DNA of 64,000 nt from Clostridia bacterium (GCA_022791735.1 JAAVZQ010000068.1:1-64000), one strand, 5' to 3'. Shown: positions 1 through 10,018, counted from the stretch's first letter. A program made the numbers and translations. Notes: generated from the sequence alone by a model not told the origin.

Positions 1-1357
1 AGAAATTATGGATCACTTTGTTATGAAACTTAGATTAGTTAGATTTTTAAGAACTCCTGAATATAACGAATTATTTAGTGGAGATCCTGTCTGGGTAACT
101 GAAAGTATTGGTGGTATGGGAATTGACGGTAGAACTCTAATTACTAAAAACTCATTCAGAGTTTTGCATACACTAGAAAATTTAGGTCCTGCGCCAGAAC
201 CAAATCTTACAGTTCTTTGGTCTACAAGATTACCTAAAGGATTTAAGGAATATACAACAAATCTTTCAATCAAAACATCTTCTATTCAATATGAAAATGA
301 TGATTTAATGAGAAGATTTTGGGGAGATGATTATGGAATTGCTTGTTGCGTTTCTGCAATGCGTATTGGTAAACAAATGCAATTCTTTGGTGCACGTGCA
401 AACCTTGCTAAAACTCTACTTTATGCAATCAATGGCGGTAGAGACGAGAAATCTGGAAAACAAATAACTCCTAAATTCTCACCTATTACTTCAGAGTATC
501 TAAACTATGATGAAGTTATGGAAAAATTTGATGTTATGATGGATTATGTCGCAAAAATATATATAAAAGCCTTAAATGCAATACATTATATGCATGATAA
601 ATATTCTTATGAAGCTATTGAAATGGCACTTCATGATAAAGACATTTTAAGAACTATGGCTTGTGGTATTGCTGGCCTTTCAGTTGTAGCTGACTCTCTA
701 TCTGCAATAAAATATGCAAAGGTTAAAGTTATTAGAGATGAAACAGGACTTGCAACTGATTATGAAGTAGAAGGAGATTTCCCAAAATACGGAAATGATG
801 ATGATAGAGTTGACCAAATCGCTGTAGACCTTATAAAAGTATTTATGGGTAAACTTCAAAAACATGCGACATATAAAAACTCTAAGCATACTCTATCAGT
901 TCTTACAATTACATCTAATGTTGTTTATGGTAAAGCAACTGGTAATACACCAGACGGAAGACGTGGTGGAGAACCTTTTGGTCCTGGTGCAAACCCACTT
1001 CATGGAAGAGATACAAACGGAGCACTTGCTGTTATGAATACAATAGCAAAACTTCCTTATGAATTTTCAGAAGATGGAATTTCATATACTTTCTCTATTA
1101 CTCCAAAGGCTCTTGGAAAAGATGAAGATAATAGAGTTAACAATCTAATTAGTATGCTTGACGGTTTCTTTGCAAGTGAAGGACACCATATCAATGTAAA
1201 CGTATTTGATAGAGAGCTTTTACTTGATGCTATGGAACATCCAGAAAATTATCCACAGCTTACTATTAGAGTTTCTGGATATGCAGTTAACTTTGTCAAA
1301 CTTACTCGTGAGCAACAATTGGATGTAATTAACAGAACTATACACGAGAAGATATAA
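1..1357 (+). CDS. pflB: Formate C-acetyltransferase (pyruvate formate-lyase), C-terminal part
   Basis: Converts pyruvate plus CoA to acetyl-CoA and formate in anaerobic fermentation (cytosolic glycyl-radical enzyme). The gene enters from the left edge; the ATG at 8 is internal to the protein, so about 450 C-terminal residues are present. Visible hallmarks are the adjacent catalytic Cys-Cys pair (codons 344-349, in GIACCVSAM) and the C-terminal glycyl-radical loop RVSGYAVNF, whose Gly codon is at 1277-1279. The stop at 1357 is 26 bases upstream of pflA, its activase, so they probably form one operon. This long, presumably highly expressed gene has no in-frame CGG; all its glycines are plain GGN. 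Confidence 0.97.
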   Translation, partial: EIMDHFVMKLRLVRFLRTPEYNELFSGDPVWVTESIGGMGIDGRTLITKNSFRVLHTLENLGPAPEPNLTVLWSTRLPKGFKEYTTNLSIKTSSIQYENDDLMRRFWGDDYGIACCVSAMRIGKQMQFFGARANLAKTLLYAINGGRDEKSGKQITPKFSPITSEYLNYDEVMEKFDVMMDYVAKIYIKALNAIHYMHDKYSYEAIEMALHDKDILRTMACGIAGLSVVADSLSAIKYAKVKVIRDETGLATDYEVEGDFPKYGNDDDRVDQIAVDLIKVFMGKLQKHATYKNSKHTLSVLTITSNVVYGKATGNTPDGRRGGEPFGPGANPLHGRDTNGALAVMNTIAKLPYEFSEDGISYTFSITPKALGKDEDNRVNNLISMLDGFFASEGHHINVNVFDRELLLDAMEHPENYPQLTIRVSGYAVNFVKLTREQQLDVINRTIHEKI

Positions 1358-1383
1358 GAAAATTTGAAAAAAGGAAATGAAAA

Positions 1384-2105
1384 ATGATAAATGATACTAC
1401 TTTAAAAGTTCATTCCTATGAAAGCTTCGGGACCGTTGACGGTCCCGGAGTTAGATATGTTGTGTTTTTATCTCGGTTGTCACTTAAAATGCAAATATTG
1501 CCAAAACAGAGACACTTGGGATATAAGAAGTGGACATGAAGTTAAAATTTCAGAAATGTTAGATACTATTTTAAGATATCAAAACTATATCCAACCAGAT
1601 GGTGGTGTTACAGTATCTGGTGGAGAACCTTTGCTACAAGCAGACAGTCTTATAGCTCTTTTTAGCGAACTAAAAAAATATAATATTCATACTGCAATAG
1701 ATACTTCTGGGATGTTTAAATTAACAGATACTATAAAAGAACTTATTAGCCTTACTGACCTGTTTTTACTTGATATAAAACATATTAATCCTTCAAAATC
1801 TAAAGTCCTCGTACGGCGTTTCTAATGAGCTAGAATTAGATTTTGCAAGATACCTAAATAATATAAAAAAACCTATGTGGATAAGACAAGTATTAGTACC
1901 TGGCTACACTGATAGTGAAGAAGATTTGCTTAGACTGAGAGAATTTTTATCTACTTTAAGTAATGTAAACAAAGTAGAAATTTTACCATATCATGATTTA
2001 GGTAAATTTAAATGGGAAAACTTAAACCTAGAATATCCTCTTGAAGGGGTACGTTCTGCAACTGCTGAAGATGTAGATAGAGCTAAAAAAATACTTTTTG
2101 GATAA
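1384..2105 (+). CDS. pflA: Pyruvate formate-lyase activating enzyme (radical SAM), two CGG +1 recoding sites
   Basis: Installs the glycyl radical on PflB using S-adenosylmethionine and a 4Fe-4S cluster. Reading from ATG 1384 gives a normal N-terminus (SFGTVDGPGVRYVVFL) and then runs out of frame at CGG 1474-1476. A +1 step there gives Gly followed by CHLKCKYC, the CX3CX2C cluster motif. A second site at CGG 1814-1816 (KVLV then GVSNEL) restores the C-terminal third, including RQVLVPGYTD, to a TAA at 2103-2105. The repaired protein is 239 residues, usual for the family. Without both shifts the product is truncated and lacks the cluster motif. Frame arithmetic from start to stop fits exactly two +1 steps. 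Confidence 0.93.
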
Positions 2106-2144
2106 TAAGCAATGATAAAAATAATTATTGCTTATTTCTTTTTT
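2104..2144 (+). terminator. Rho-independent terminator after pflBA
   Basis: Inverted repeat AATAAGCAAT / ATTGCTTATT followed by a T-rich tract, starting at the pflA stop codon. Confidence 0.8.
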
Positions 2145-2222
2145 GAAATTAACTCAATTCTTTTTAATTATATGTCATATTATATACTAAAATCAAATTT
2201 TATTCAAAGATTTTTCAACAAT

Positions 2223-2251
2223 TTGCATATTTTACATAAATATGCTATAAT
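2223..2251 (+). promoter_or_regulatory. Sigma-A-like promoter for the 2308 gene
   Basis: TTGCAT at 2223-2228, a 17-base spacer, and TATAAT at 2246-2251. It lies about 55 bases upstream of the ATG at 2308. Confidence 0.6.
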
Positions 2252-2307
2252 AAGATTAAGCTTTCTCTAAATGAGATTAGCAAATTCTTTGAAATGAGGT
2301 ATAAGTT

Positions 2308-2742
2308 ATGGCAAGCATCAAGGTTATTTTGGCAAAAGGGATTAATAAGGATGACACTTCGGTGTCTTTCAAGTCCCGCGACCTCGCATCGGTTGGTTTT
2401 ACTTCTCCGACTTACGTTGTGAAGCCCGAGAACGAAAGCGACCTTCCGTTGTTCATGAAAGCCATCCAGACTTCCAAATCGATTGCTCTGTTTGACGGCG
2501 GCCACCAGCTTACGGCTCAGTTCGCCTTTAAGGGCGAAGTGGTTCAGGATGAGAAGAATCCCACGCATTTCAAAGTCCATTCGACGGAGATTAGCGAGGA
2601 ACAGCTGAAAAAGCTTCTTTTGTCCTCTGTCAAGACCACTATCTGCACCAACGGCACCGTCGAGGTGAGGCTCAGCTTCAGCTGTGTTACCGAAACTTTC
2701 GGAGTTGCGGATACAATGGAAACTGTTGTCTCCGACCGTTAG
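2308..2742 (+). CDS. Hypothetical protein with GC-rich, foreign-type codon use
   Basis: I do not recognise this 144-residue protein. It has no signal peptide or membrane segment and looks soluble, with alternating strand-like stretches. Base composition and codon choice (GCC, CTC, TCC, AAG, GGC) differ sharply from the AT-rich neighbours, resembling the genes at 23053, 28423 and 50227. It has its own promoter and terminator, so it is a single-gene unit set between pflA and eno. It contains no in-frame CGG, so it does not test the recoding rule. Start chosen from the AATGAGGT ribosome-binding sequence upstream of ATG 2308. Horizontal acquisition is an inference from composition. Confidence 0.75.
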   Translation: MASIKVILAKGINKDDTSVSFKSRDLASVGFTSPTYVVKPENESDLPLFMKAIQTSKSIALFDGGHQLTAQFAFKGEVVQDEKNPTHFKVHSTEISEEQLKKLLLSSVKTTICTNGTVEVRLSFSCVTETFGVADTMETVVSDR

Positions 2743-2777
2743 ACACCTCTATCGCCCCTTATGGGCATACCTCAGCA

Positions 2778-2815
2778 AAGCCCTCCTCTGCAATAGCGGT
2801 GGGGGGCTCTTTTTT
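2778..2815 (+). terminator. Rho-independent terminator
   Basis: GC-rich hairpin (AGCCCTCC paired with GGGGGGCT) followed by a run of T, 35 bases after the stop of the 2308 gene. Confidence 0.85.
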
Positions 2816-2816
2816 A

Positions 2817-2848
2817 TTTACTAGGAAAGTCAGTACTTTCCTAGTAAA
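2817..2848. repeat. Perfect 14-bp inverted repeat with 4-base loop
   Basis: Left arm TTTACTAGGAAAGT at 2817-2830, loop CAGT, right arm at 2835-2848. It abuts the preceding terminator and has no T-run of its own. The following 100 bases hold another GC-rich hairpin (about 2915-2945, core GAACAAAG/CTTTGTTC) and no gene. Confidence 0.7.
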
Positions 2849-2948
2849 TAAAAATGGCTAAACGCTTGCACGGCTTCGATTTCTCGCCTTTATGCTCGAA
2901 ACTTAGATTGGGCGGAACAAAGAGCGCCGAGGCGCTTTGTTCTTCCCA

Positions 2949-2978
2949 AAAAAAGAGAAGCATGTATTTATGCCTCCC
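2949..2978 (-). terminator. Terminator of eno
   Basis: On the minus strand, just past the eno stop, an imperfect stem (GAGGCAT with ATGCTTCTC) is followed by seven T. Confidence 0.7.
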
Positions 2979-2987
2979 TTTATATTT

Positions 2988-4295
2988 CTATTTGTTCAAT
3001 CCTTTTAATCCTGGATAAATTGCTAACTCTTCTAAATCATGCTCTATATTAAGTAATCTATTATATTTTGCAACTCTATCTGTTCTGCATGGTGCACCAG
3101 TCTTGATTTGTCCTGCATTTGTTGCGACAGCTACATCTGCAAGTGTTGTATCTTCTGTTTCACCGCTTCTATGTGATACAACTGCTGTATATCCATTCTT
3201 TTTAGCAAGTTCGATTGCATCTAAAGTTTCTGTTAAAGTACCAATTTGATTTAGCTTAATTAATATACTATTTGTAACTCCTAAGTCAATTCCTTTTTGT
3301 AATCTTTTGATATTTGTTACAAATAAGTCATCACCTACTATTTGAATTTTATCTCCAAGCTTTTCAGTATATTTTTTCCATCCATCCCAATCTTCTTCAG
3401 CTAAACCATCTTCAATTGAGATAATTGGATATTTTTCTACTAAATTTGCTTCATACTCTATCATTTCATCTACTGTCTTAACTTCGTCTGTTTTCCAGAA
3501 ATAATAGCATCCTTCTTTTCCTATCTTTTTAGCTTCTTCATACATTTCTGTACTTGCAACATCAAGTGCTAGAAGCACTTCTTCTCCTGGTTTATATCCA
3601 GCTTTTTCAATAGCTTCAACTATAAGCTTCAAAGCTTCTTCATCACTTGAAAGGTTAGGTGCAAATCCTCCTTCGTCTCCAACACCTGTTGCTAATCCTT
3701 TTTCTTTCAAAACTTTCTTTAATGTATGATATATTTCTACTGACATTCTCATACATTCTGAAAAACTTTTTGCACCTACTGGCATTATCATAAATTCTTG
3801 AATATTTACAGTATTATCTGCGTGTTTTCCACCATTTAGAATATTCATCATTGGAACTGGCATTGTCTTTGCATTTGGTCCACCTAAATAGTTGTATAAT
3901 TCCATGTTAAGTGAAGCTGCTGCTGCCTTTGCAACTGCAAGTGATACACCTAAAGTTGCATTTGCTCCAAGTACTCCTTTATTTTCTGTACCATCAAGTT
4001 CAATTAACATTCTGTCAATTCCTACTTGGTCATATACATTCATTCCAATTAGAGCATCAAATATCTTAGTATTTACATTTTCAACTGCTTTAGAAACTCC
4101 TTTTCCTAAATATCTTGATTTATCTCCATCTCTTAACTCTACTGCTTCAAATGCTCCTGTTGATGCTCCTGATGGAACTAAAGCCACTCCTTTAAATCCT
4201 CCAGCAGTTTCAACTGTTACTTGTACTGTTGGATTTCCTCTTGAATCTAGCACTTCTAATGCCTCTACATCTAAAATTTCTAAGTAATCTTTCAT
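2988..4295 (-). CDS. eno: Enolase
   Basis: Interconverts 2-phosphoglycerate and phosphoenolpyruvate (cytosol, Mg2+-dependent). 435 residues, full family length. It has the DSRGNPTVQV start region, the GVGDEGGFAPNL segment with metal/catalytic acidic residues, LIKLNQIGT (catalytic Lys region) and the SHRSGETEDTT signature near the C-terminus. Start ATG 4295 follows AAAGGAAG. It is the last gene of a scattered minus-strand glycolytic series (gap, pgk, tpiA, gpmI, eno), separated from gpmI by a YezG-like gene. No recoding site: a CGG across AGC-GGT in SHRSGE is out of frame. Confidence 0.98.
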   Translation of the reverse strand: MKDYLEILDVEALEVLDSRGNPTVQVTVETAGGFKGVALVPSGASTGAFEAVELRDGDKSRYLGKGVSKAVENVNTKIFDALIGMNVYDQVGIDRMLIELDGTENKGVLGANATLGVSLAVAKAAAASLNMELYNYLGGPNAKTMPVPMMNILNGGKHADNTVNIQEFMIMPVGAKSFSECMRMSVEIYHTLKKVLKEKGLATGVGDEGGFAPNLSSDEEALKLIVEAIEKAGYKPGEEVLLALDVASTEMYEEAKKIGKEGCYYFWKTDEVKTVDEMIEYEANLVEKYPIISIEDGLAEEDWDGWKKYTEKLGDKIQIVGDDLFVTNIKRLQKGIDLGVTNSILIKLNQIGTLTETLDAIELAKKNGYTAVVSHRSGETEDTTLADVAVATNAGQIKTGAPCRTDRVAKYNRLLNIEHDLEELAIYPGLKGLNK

Positions 4296-4344
4296 TGATA
4301 TTACTTCCTTTCTTTTTATGTATTTATGTAAAAGTTTAAAACTT

Positions 4345-5016
4345 TTATTTCATGTTTAAAATTTGACTTTTTGGTATATGCGTTTTAATTTCTTCTATCT
4401 CTTGCATTTTTTCTTCTCTTACAAACTTCACATTATCCTCTAAAGTTTTTACTTTATATAGTTTACTATTCATTCCCTTATTATATAACGGAAGTTCAAA
4501 TACATCTTTTTCTGTTTTGTTACTTTGCTTATATCGTAAAATTGTTTCCCTTTCGCTTTTGCTAAAGCTTTCATAAGGTTCACTTAAGTTTTCATATACC
4601 CAAATCGTTTTCATTTCAGTACTATCAAATTCGCAAGCTGTTAAATCTTCATAACCATATATTGCTTTATATTTTTGCTTTTCAATAATAATTGTTATAT
4701 TGCTCCAAGGTCTTTCTCCATGCTGTACACAAACTTTTTTCAATTTCTTTATTGTATTGTATAGACTATTTGCAAACCTAATATACTGGTTTTCATCTAT
4801 TCCAAATCTTTCTGGGACTTCATAAACATTTATCTGTTTTTTTCTTAAAATTCCGCTTGGAAAGTAGTAGAAAAACATTTCCCCTGTTTGCATACTATTT
4901 TGTTCATCTATAACTGAAGCATAAAGGCATAGTTTATTCCACTTTTCTGGTAACATTAAAAATATCTTTTTTTGTATTTCTTCATGTGTATCTTTGATAT
5001 CTTTAAAATATTTCAG
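4345..5016 (-). CDS. YezG/DUF600-family protein (immunity-type antitoxin)
   Basis: Resembles the YezG (DUF600) family, which in Bacillus is an immunity protein for LXG-type polymorphic toxins. Family-like signatures are LPEKWNKLCLYASVIDE, PWSNITIIIE and YGYEDL. An ATG lies at 4956, but the frame stays open upstream with a family-like N-terminal helix (KYFKDIKDTHEEIQKKIF). A strong AGGGGAGG ribosome-binding sequence sits just before a CTG at 5014-5016, so translation may begin there at a rare codon. No LXG toxin partner is visible. It lies between gpmI and eno, an unusual place for such a gene. Family assignment is moderately sure; the start is not. Confidence 0.65.
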   Translation of the reverse strand: MKYFKDIKDTHEEIQKKIFLMLPEKWNKLCLYASVIDEQNSMQTGEMFFYYFPSGILRKKQINVYEVPERFGIDENQYIRFANSLYNTIKKLKKVCVQHGERPWSNITIIIEKQKYKAIYGYEDLTACEFDSTEMKTIWVYENLSEPYESFSKSERETILRYKQSNKTEKDVFELPLYNKGMNSKLYKVKTLEDNVKFVREEKMQEIEEIKTHIPKSQILNMK

Positions 5017-5045
5017 ACTTTTTCCCTCCCCTTTTAGATTAGAAT

Positions 5046-6580
5046 TTATTTTATAATTAGACTTTCTCCTGTCATTTCTTCTGGTTTTTCAAGCCCCATA
5101 ATATCAAGCATTGTTGGTGCAAGGTCTGCAAGTTTTCCGCTCTTTCAAACTAACTCCTTCCATACCTACTAATATTAATGGTACAGGATTTGTTGTGTGT
5201 GCTGTATGTGGCTCACCTGTCTTATAATCTATCATTTGTTCTGAATTACCATGATCTGCTGTAATTAATATTACGCCTTCTTTTTCTTTAATCACATCTA
5301 CTATTTTACCTACACATTCATCTATCGTCTCTATAGCCTTTATTGCCGCATCTAATATCCCTGTGTGTCCTACCATATCAGGGTTTGCAAAATTTAGTAT
5401 TATATTGTCGTATTTATCTTGATTTATCGCTTCTATCAATTTGTCTGTTACTTCATAAGCACTCATTTCCGGTTTTAAATCATAAGTTGCAACCTTTGGC
5501 GATGGCACTAAAATCCTATCTTCTCCTTCAAAAACTTTTTCTTCTCCTCCGTTGAAGAAGAATGTCACATGTGCATATTTTTCTGTTTCTGCAATTCTAA
5601 GCTGTTTTAATCCTTTTTTACTTATATATTCTCCAAAAGTATTGTTTAATTTTGTAGGTTTAAATGCTACATGTACATTTGGCATAGTTTCATCATATTG
5701 TGTAAAACATACAAAATATAGATTTAAGTCTTTTTTATCAAACCCATCAAAACTTTTATCTACTAAACTTCTTGTAATTTGTCTTGCTCTATCTGGTCTA
5801 AAATTGAAGAATATTACAGAATCATTTTTTTCTATCTTAGCAACTGGTGTACCATCATTATTACACATAACAATTGGCTCTACAAATTCATCAAATACCT
5901 CTTGTTCATAAGATTTCTCTATCGCAATTATTGGATCTGTATGCTTTTTACCTTCTCCATTTACCATTGCATCATAGCAAAGTTTAACTCTTTCCCATCT
6001 TTTATCTCTATCCATCGCATAATATCTGCCTGAAATAGTTGCAATTTTTCCTATTCCTTTTTCTTGCATTTTCTCTTTTAGCTTTGTTATATACATTTCC
6101 CCTGATGCTGGTGGTGTATCTCTGCCATCCATAAAACAATGTATATATACATCTTCAAAACCTTTTCTTTTTGCAGCTTCTATAAGTGCATATAAGTGTC
6201 TTACATGACTATGAACTCCTCCGTCTGATAAAAGCCCCATAATATGCAATTTTGAACCATATTTTTTACAGTTTTCTATTGCATCATTAAATTCTTTTAT
6301 ACTGAAGAATTCCCCTTCTTCTATTGATTTTGTAATTCTAGTAAGCTCTTGATATACAATTCTTCCGTGCACCTATATTTGTATGTCCTACTTCTGAATT
6401 TCCCATTTGTCCTTCAGGAAGCCCTACTTGCAATCCACTTGTATAAATTTTAGTTGTTGGGCATAACTCCATAAGTTTATCTATATTAGGAGTATTTGCA
6501 AGTTTTACTGCATTACCTTTTTCTTCTGTATTACTTCCAAACCCATCTAAAATCATTAGCATGGTTAATTTGTCTTTCAT
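5046..6580 (-). CDS. gpmI: 2,3-bisphosphoglycerate-independent phosphoglycerate mutase, two CGG +1 recoding sites
   Basis: Interconverts 3- and 2-phosphoglycerate using a Mn-dependent alkaline-phosphatase-type fold. Start ATG 6580 gives MLMILDGFG and the catalytic Ser in GNSEVGH. Recoding sites: 6365-6367 (GHTNIGA then GRIVYQEL) and 5137-5139 (SLKE then GKLADLAPT). With both +1 steps the frame runs to TAA at 5046-5048 and gives 510 residues, the usual length; metal-ligand regions such as ITADHGN are intact. In a plain reading the protein breaks after about 70 residues and again before the last 30. It stands 43 bases after tpiA. Confidence 0.95.
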
Positions 6581-6623
6581 TTTAATCTTGATCCCCTCTT
6601 CTATCCGAATTGATAATTCTTAG

Positions 6624-7382
6624 TTATTGGTTTTCGAAATTTACTATTTTAGCAAAAGTATCTGCTTTGAGACTAGCTCCTCCGACTAAGCCTCCATCTA
6701 TATCTGATTTTGTAAATAATTCTTTTGCATTAGTCTCTTTTACACTTCCACCATATTGTATTATAACACAATCAGCCGTATCTTTTCCATAGTTTTTTGC
6801 AATTTCTTCTCTTATTTTTATAATACTACTATTTGCTTCGTCAGATGTCGCTGTTTTTCCTGTTCCAATAGCCCATATAGGTTCATAAGCAACAATTACT
6901 TTTTTTACATCTTCCTCAGTTAGCCCTTCAAGCCCTAACCTTACTTGTCTTGTAATAACTTCATTTGCGGTTCCATTTTCTCTTTGCTCTAAAGTCTCTC
7001 CAACACACATTATAGGCTTTAATCCATCTGCTATAGCTGTTTTTATCTTTTTGTTCACTGTTTCATCAGTTTCTGCAAAATATTGTCTTCTCTCTGAATG
7101 TCCAATTATTACATATTCTACACCAATTGCCTTTAACATTTTACCAGATACTTCCCCTGTATATGCACCACTTTCTTCAAAATGCATATTTTGTGCCCCT
7201 ATTTTTATATTAGTATCTTGTACATTTAAAAGGGCATAAAATAGGTCTGTAAATGGAACACATAATATTACCTCATTATTTGTATCCTTAACAAGAGGTG
7301 TAAGCTCTGTAATGAAATCTATTGCTTCATTGGGAAGCATGTTCATTTTCCAGTTTCCTGCGATTACTTTTCTTCTTTCCAT
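6624..7382 (-). CDS. tpiA: Triosephosphate isomerase
   Basis: Interconverts dihydroxyacetone phosphate and glyceraldehyde 3-phosphate. 252 residues, normal length. Catalytic Lys in GNWKMN, His in IIGHSERR and Glu in AYEPIWAIGTGK are present, as is the phosphate-binding YGGSV motif near the C-terminus. Only a short gap separates it from gpmI, while a repeat element (7400-7614) lies between it and pgk. No in-frame CGG. Confidence 0.98.
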   Translation of the reverse strand: MERRKVIAGNWKMNMLPNEAIDFITELTPLVKDTNNEVILCVPFTDLFYALLNVQDTNIKIGAQNMHFEESGAYTGEVSGKMLKAIGVEYVIIGHSERRQYFAETDETVNKKIKTAIADGLKPIMCVGETLEQRENGTANEVITRQVRLGLEGLTEEDVKKVIVAYEPIWAIGTGKTATSDEANSSIIKIREEIAKNYGKDTADCVIIQYGGSVKETNAKELFTKSDIDGGLVGGASLKADTFAKIVNFENQ

Positions 7383-7399
7383 ATATTCTCCTTCTCGTT

Positions 7400-7556
7400 C
7401 AAAAAATAATCAGCATCTTGTGTTGTTACTGCTCGGTAAATTTCTCAGCTCTGCATACTGATGCTGTAACAGGCAAAGCCTTAACAGTCTCAGCAATCAA
7501 CGTGCACAAGCACGCCTCAGAGAATATTTACCTCACGTGCCTAGCAATATACTAAT
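7400..7556. repeat. Intergenic repeat, family 2 (ATCAGCATCTTG ... GCAATATACTAATT)
   Basis: The pgk-tpiA gap holds an element beginning AATCAGCATCTTG and ending GCAATATACTAATTCT. Similar ends are found at 13774-13866, and a partial version at 35029-35143. Inside are imperfect inverted segments (GGTAAATTTCTCAG against CTCAGAGAATATTTACC). No ORF. Confidence 0.55.
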
Positions 7557-7588
7557 TCTCTTTTGAACTGTTATTTTATACAGTCGAT

Positions 7589-7614
7589 TAAGCTTAAAAG
7601 CTGTGAATTGTAAT
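7589..7614. repeat. Half-copy of repeat family 1
   Basis: Carries only the right end of family 1 (AAGCTTAAAAGCTGTGAATTGTAA), next to the pgk stop. Confidence 0.55.
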
Positions 7615-7616
7615 TA

Positions 7617-8798
7617 CTATTTATCTAATAAACATTCAATTCCAGGAAGAGCTCTTCCCTCTAGATATTCAAGCGAAGCTCCTCCACCTGTTGAAATGTG
7701 CGTCATCTTATCCGCATAACCTGCTTTCTCTATTGCGGCTGCTGAATCTCCACCCCCAATTATTACAATAGCTTCTTGATTTCCTAGAAATTCTGCTATC
7801 TCATTTGTTCCTGTGGCAAATTTATCAAACTCAAACACTCCAAGAGGTCCGTTCCACATTATAGTTCTTGCATTTGCTAAAACTTCTTTATACATTTTGA
7901 TAGTTTCAGGTCCAATATCCATGCCTTCCCAACCTTCTTCTATCTTGTCCGCTGGAACAACTTTGCTTTCTGCATCAGGTGCATATTCCTTTGCTACATG
8001 TATATCTATTGGTAATAATAGTTTGACATTTTTCTCTTCAGCTTTTTTCATAATATCTTTTGCTAGGTCTAGCTTATCTTCTTCACAAATTGAGTTTCCA
8101 ATATTCATACCTTTTGATTTGAAAAATGTATATGCCATACCACCACCAATTATCAATGTATCAACTTTTTCAAGTAAATTATTTATAACTGATATTTTAT
8201 CAGATACCTTTTTTCCACCAATAATTGAAACAAAAGGTCTTTCTGGATTATTTAATGCCTCACCTAAAAATTTTATCTCTTTTTCTATCAAAAATCCTGA
8301 CACTGCTGGTAAAAATTCTGCAACACCTGCAGTAGAACTATGCGCCCTATGTGCTGTTCCAAAAGCATCATTTACATAGATTTCAGCAAGAGATGCAAGC
8401 TCTTTTGAAAACTCTCTATCATTTGCCTCTTCTCTTTTATCAAACCTAACATTTTCAAGTAATACAACTTCTCCATCTTTCATATCTTGTGTTAGTGTTT
8501 TTGCACTTTCACCTATGATATCATTTGCAAGCTTTACTTCTTTTCCAAGCTCTTTTTCTAATTCTTTTCTAACTGGTTCAAGTGAGAATTCCTTTTTTAC
8601 TTCTCCCTTTGGTCTACCAAGATGTGAGCATAGAATTACCTTCGCATTACTTTCCAATAAATATTTTATTGTTGGAAGTGCTCCTACAATTCTTCTTGTA
8701 TCTGTGATATTTCCATTTTCATCCTGTGGTACATTAAAATCACATCTAACCAAAACTTTCTTCCCTGAAACATCTATATCTCTAATTGTTTTTTTCAT
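7617..8798 (-). CDS. pgk: Phosphoglycerate kinase
   Basis: Transfers phosphate from 1,3-bisphosphoglycerate to ADP. 393 residues, full length. The N-terminal substrate-binding signature VLVRCDFNVPQ, the hinge region and the C-terminal nucleotide-binding GGGDSAAA and HISTGGGASLE motifs are visible. It follows gap by 21 bases, suggesting a gap-pgk operon. No in-frame CGG; CGG at positions such as AAC-GGA crosses codon boundaries. Confidence 0.98.
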   Translation of the reverse strand: MKKTIRDIDVSGKKVLVRCDFNVPQDENGNITDTRRIVGALPTIKYLLESNAKVILCSHLGRPKGEVKKEFSLEPVRKELEKELGKEVKLANDIIGESAKTLTQDMKDGEVVLLENVRFDKREEANDREFSKELASLAEIYVNDAFGTAHRAHSSTAGVAEFLPAVSGFLIEKEIKFLGEALNNPERPFVSIIGGKKVSDKISVINNLLEKVDTLIIGGGMAYTFFKSKGMNIGNSICEEDKLDLAKDIMKKAEEKNVKLLLPIDIHVAKEYAPDAESKVVPADKIEEGWEGMDIGPETIKMYKEVLANARTIMWNGPLGVFEFDKFATGTNEIAEFLGNQEAIVIIGGGDSAAAIEKAGYADKMTHISTGGGASLEYLEGRALPGIECLLDK

Positions 8799-8819
8799 AA
8801 TTAATCACATTCCTTATCT

Positions 8820-9821
8820 TTATTTTGTTGCCATATATACAGCTAAATCCACAAGCTTATTTGAATATCCCCATTCATTATCATACCAAGCAACTAATTT
8901 TACAAATGTATCTGTTAAGGCAATTCCTGCTTTTGCATCAAATATTGATGTATGTTCATCATGTATAAAGTCTGAAGATACTACTAAATCATCTACATAT
9001 TCAATAACACCTTTCATTTCATTTTCTGATGCTTTCTTAACTGCTGCACATATCTCTTCATATGTTGCAGCTTTTTCTAAATTACATGTTAAATCTACTA
9101 CTGATACATCTGTTGTAGGAACTCTAAATGCCATACCCGTAAGTTTTCCATTTAATGCTGGTATTACCTTTCCAACTGCTTTTGCAGCTCCTGTTGATGA
9201 TGGTATTATATTGTATGATGCAGCTCTTCCGCCTCTCCAATCTTTCTTTGAAGCTCCATCTACTGTTTTTTGTGTTGCTGTAATTGAGTGAACTGTTGTC
9301 ATTAGACCATCCTTTATTCCAAAGTTATCATTTATTACTTTTGCAAGTGGTGCTAAGCAATTTGTAGTACAAGATGCATTTGATACTATATTCATAGATG
9401 GATCATACTCTGTATGATTAACTCCCATTACAAACATTGGCGCATCTTTTGAAGGTGCACTTATTACTACCTTTTTCGCACCTGCTTCTAAGTGTGCATT
9501 TGCTTTTTCTAATGTTGTGAATACTCCTGAACATTCAAGTACATATTCTACACCATCTGCTCCCCAAGGAATATTTTTAGGTTCCATCTCATTATATACC
9601 TTTATTTCCTTACCATTTATTATAAGCTTTCCTTCTTCTGCTCTTACTTCTCCCTCAAATCTACCATGTATTGTGTCATATTTAAGCATATATGCCATAT
9701 AATCTGAAGTAATAAATGGATCATTTATTGATACTACTTCAACCTCTCCTTTTGAAAGTGCGGCTTGACATGTTAATTTTCCTATTCTGCCAAAACCATT
9801 AATTCCTATTTTTACTGACAT
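8820..9821 (-). CDS. gap: Glyceraldehyde-3-phosphate dehydrogenase, type I
   Basis: NAD-dependent oxidation of glyceraldehyde 3-phosphate. 333 residues. The Rossmann GINGFGRIG start, the active-site ASCTTNCLAP with catalytic Cys, and the C-terminal WYDNEWGYSN signature are all present. First gene of the minus-strand glycolytic block; AAGGAGGA precedes the ATG at 9821. No in-frame CGG. Confidence 0.98.
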   Translation of the reverse strand: MSVKIGINGFGRIGKLTCQAALSKGEVEVVSINDPFITSDYMAYMLKYDTIHGRFEGEVRAEEGKLIINGKEIKVYNEMEPKNIPWGADGVEYVLECSGVFTTLEKANAHLEAGAKKVVISAPSKDAPMFVMGVNHTEYDPSMNIVSNASCTTNCLAPLAKVINDNFGIKDGLMTTVHSITATQKTVDGASKKDWRGGRAASYNIIPSSTGAAKAVGKVIPALNGKLTGMAFRVPTTDVSVVDLTCNLEKAATYEEICAAVKKASENEMKGVIEYVDDLVVSSDFIHDEHTSIFDAKAGIALTDTFVKLVAWYDNEWGYSNKLVDLAVYMATK

Positions 9822-9948
9822 AAAAATTCCTCCTTATCCTTTACGGTTTTAACCTTTGTTTTAAGTATCCGTAAATTATCTTTGTTTTTCGGTTCTATTG
9901 TATATCAAACTGAATTACTTTGCAAGTATTTTTTCTAATTTACTTTTT

Positions 9949-10016
9949 CACAATTCACAACTATTATAACTTAAGGCTCATGCAGGGTAAACGATATTTA
10001 AAACTGTGAATTGTAA
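9949..10016. repeat. Intergenic palindromic repeat, family 1 (short copy)
   Basis: Ends CACAATTCACAAC and ACTGTGAATTGTA are inverted copies, with a core containing AACTTAAGGCTCATGCAGG and GTAAACGA. Related copies are at 14295, 42671 and 52941. The remaining 9822-9948 stretch is AT-rich and should hold the gap promoter, which I could not fix. Confidence 0.65.
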
Positions 10017-10018
10017 AA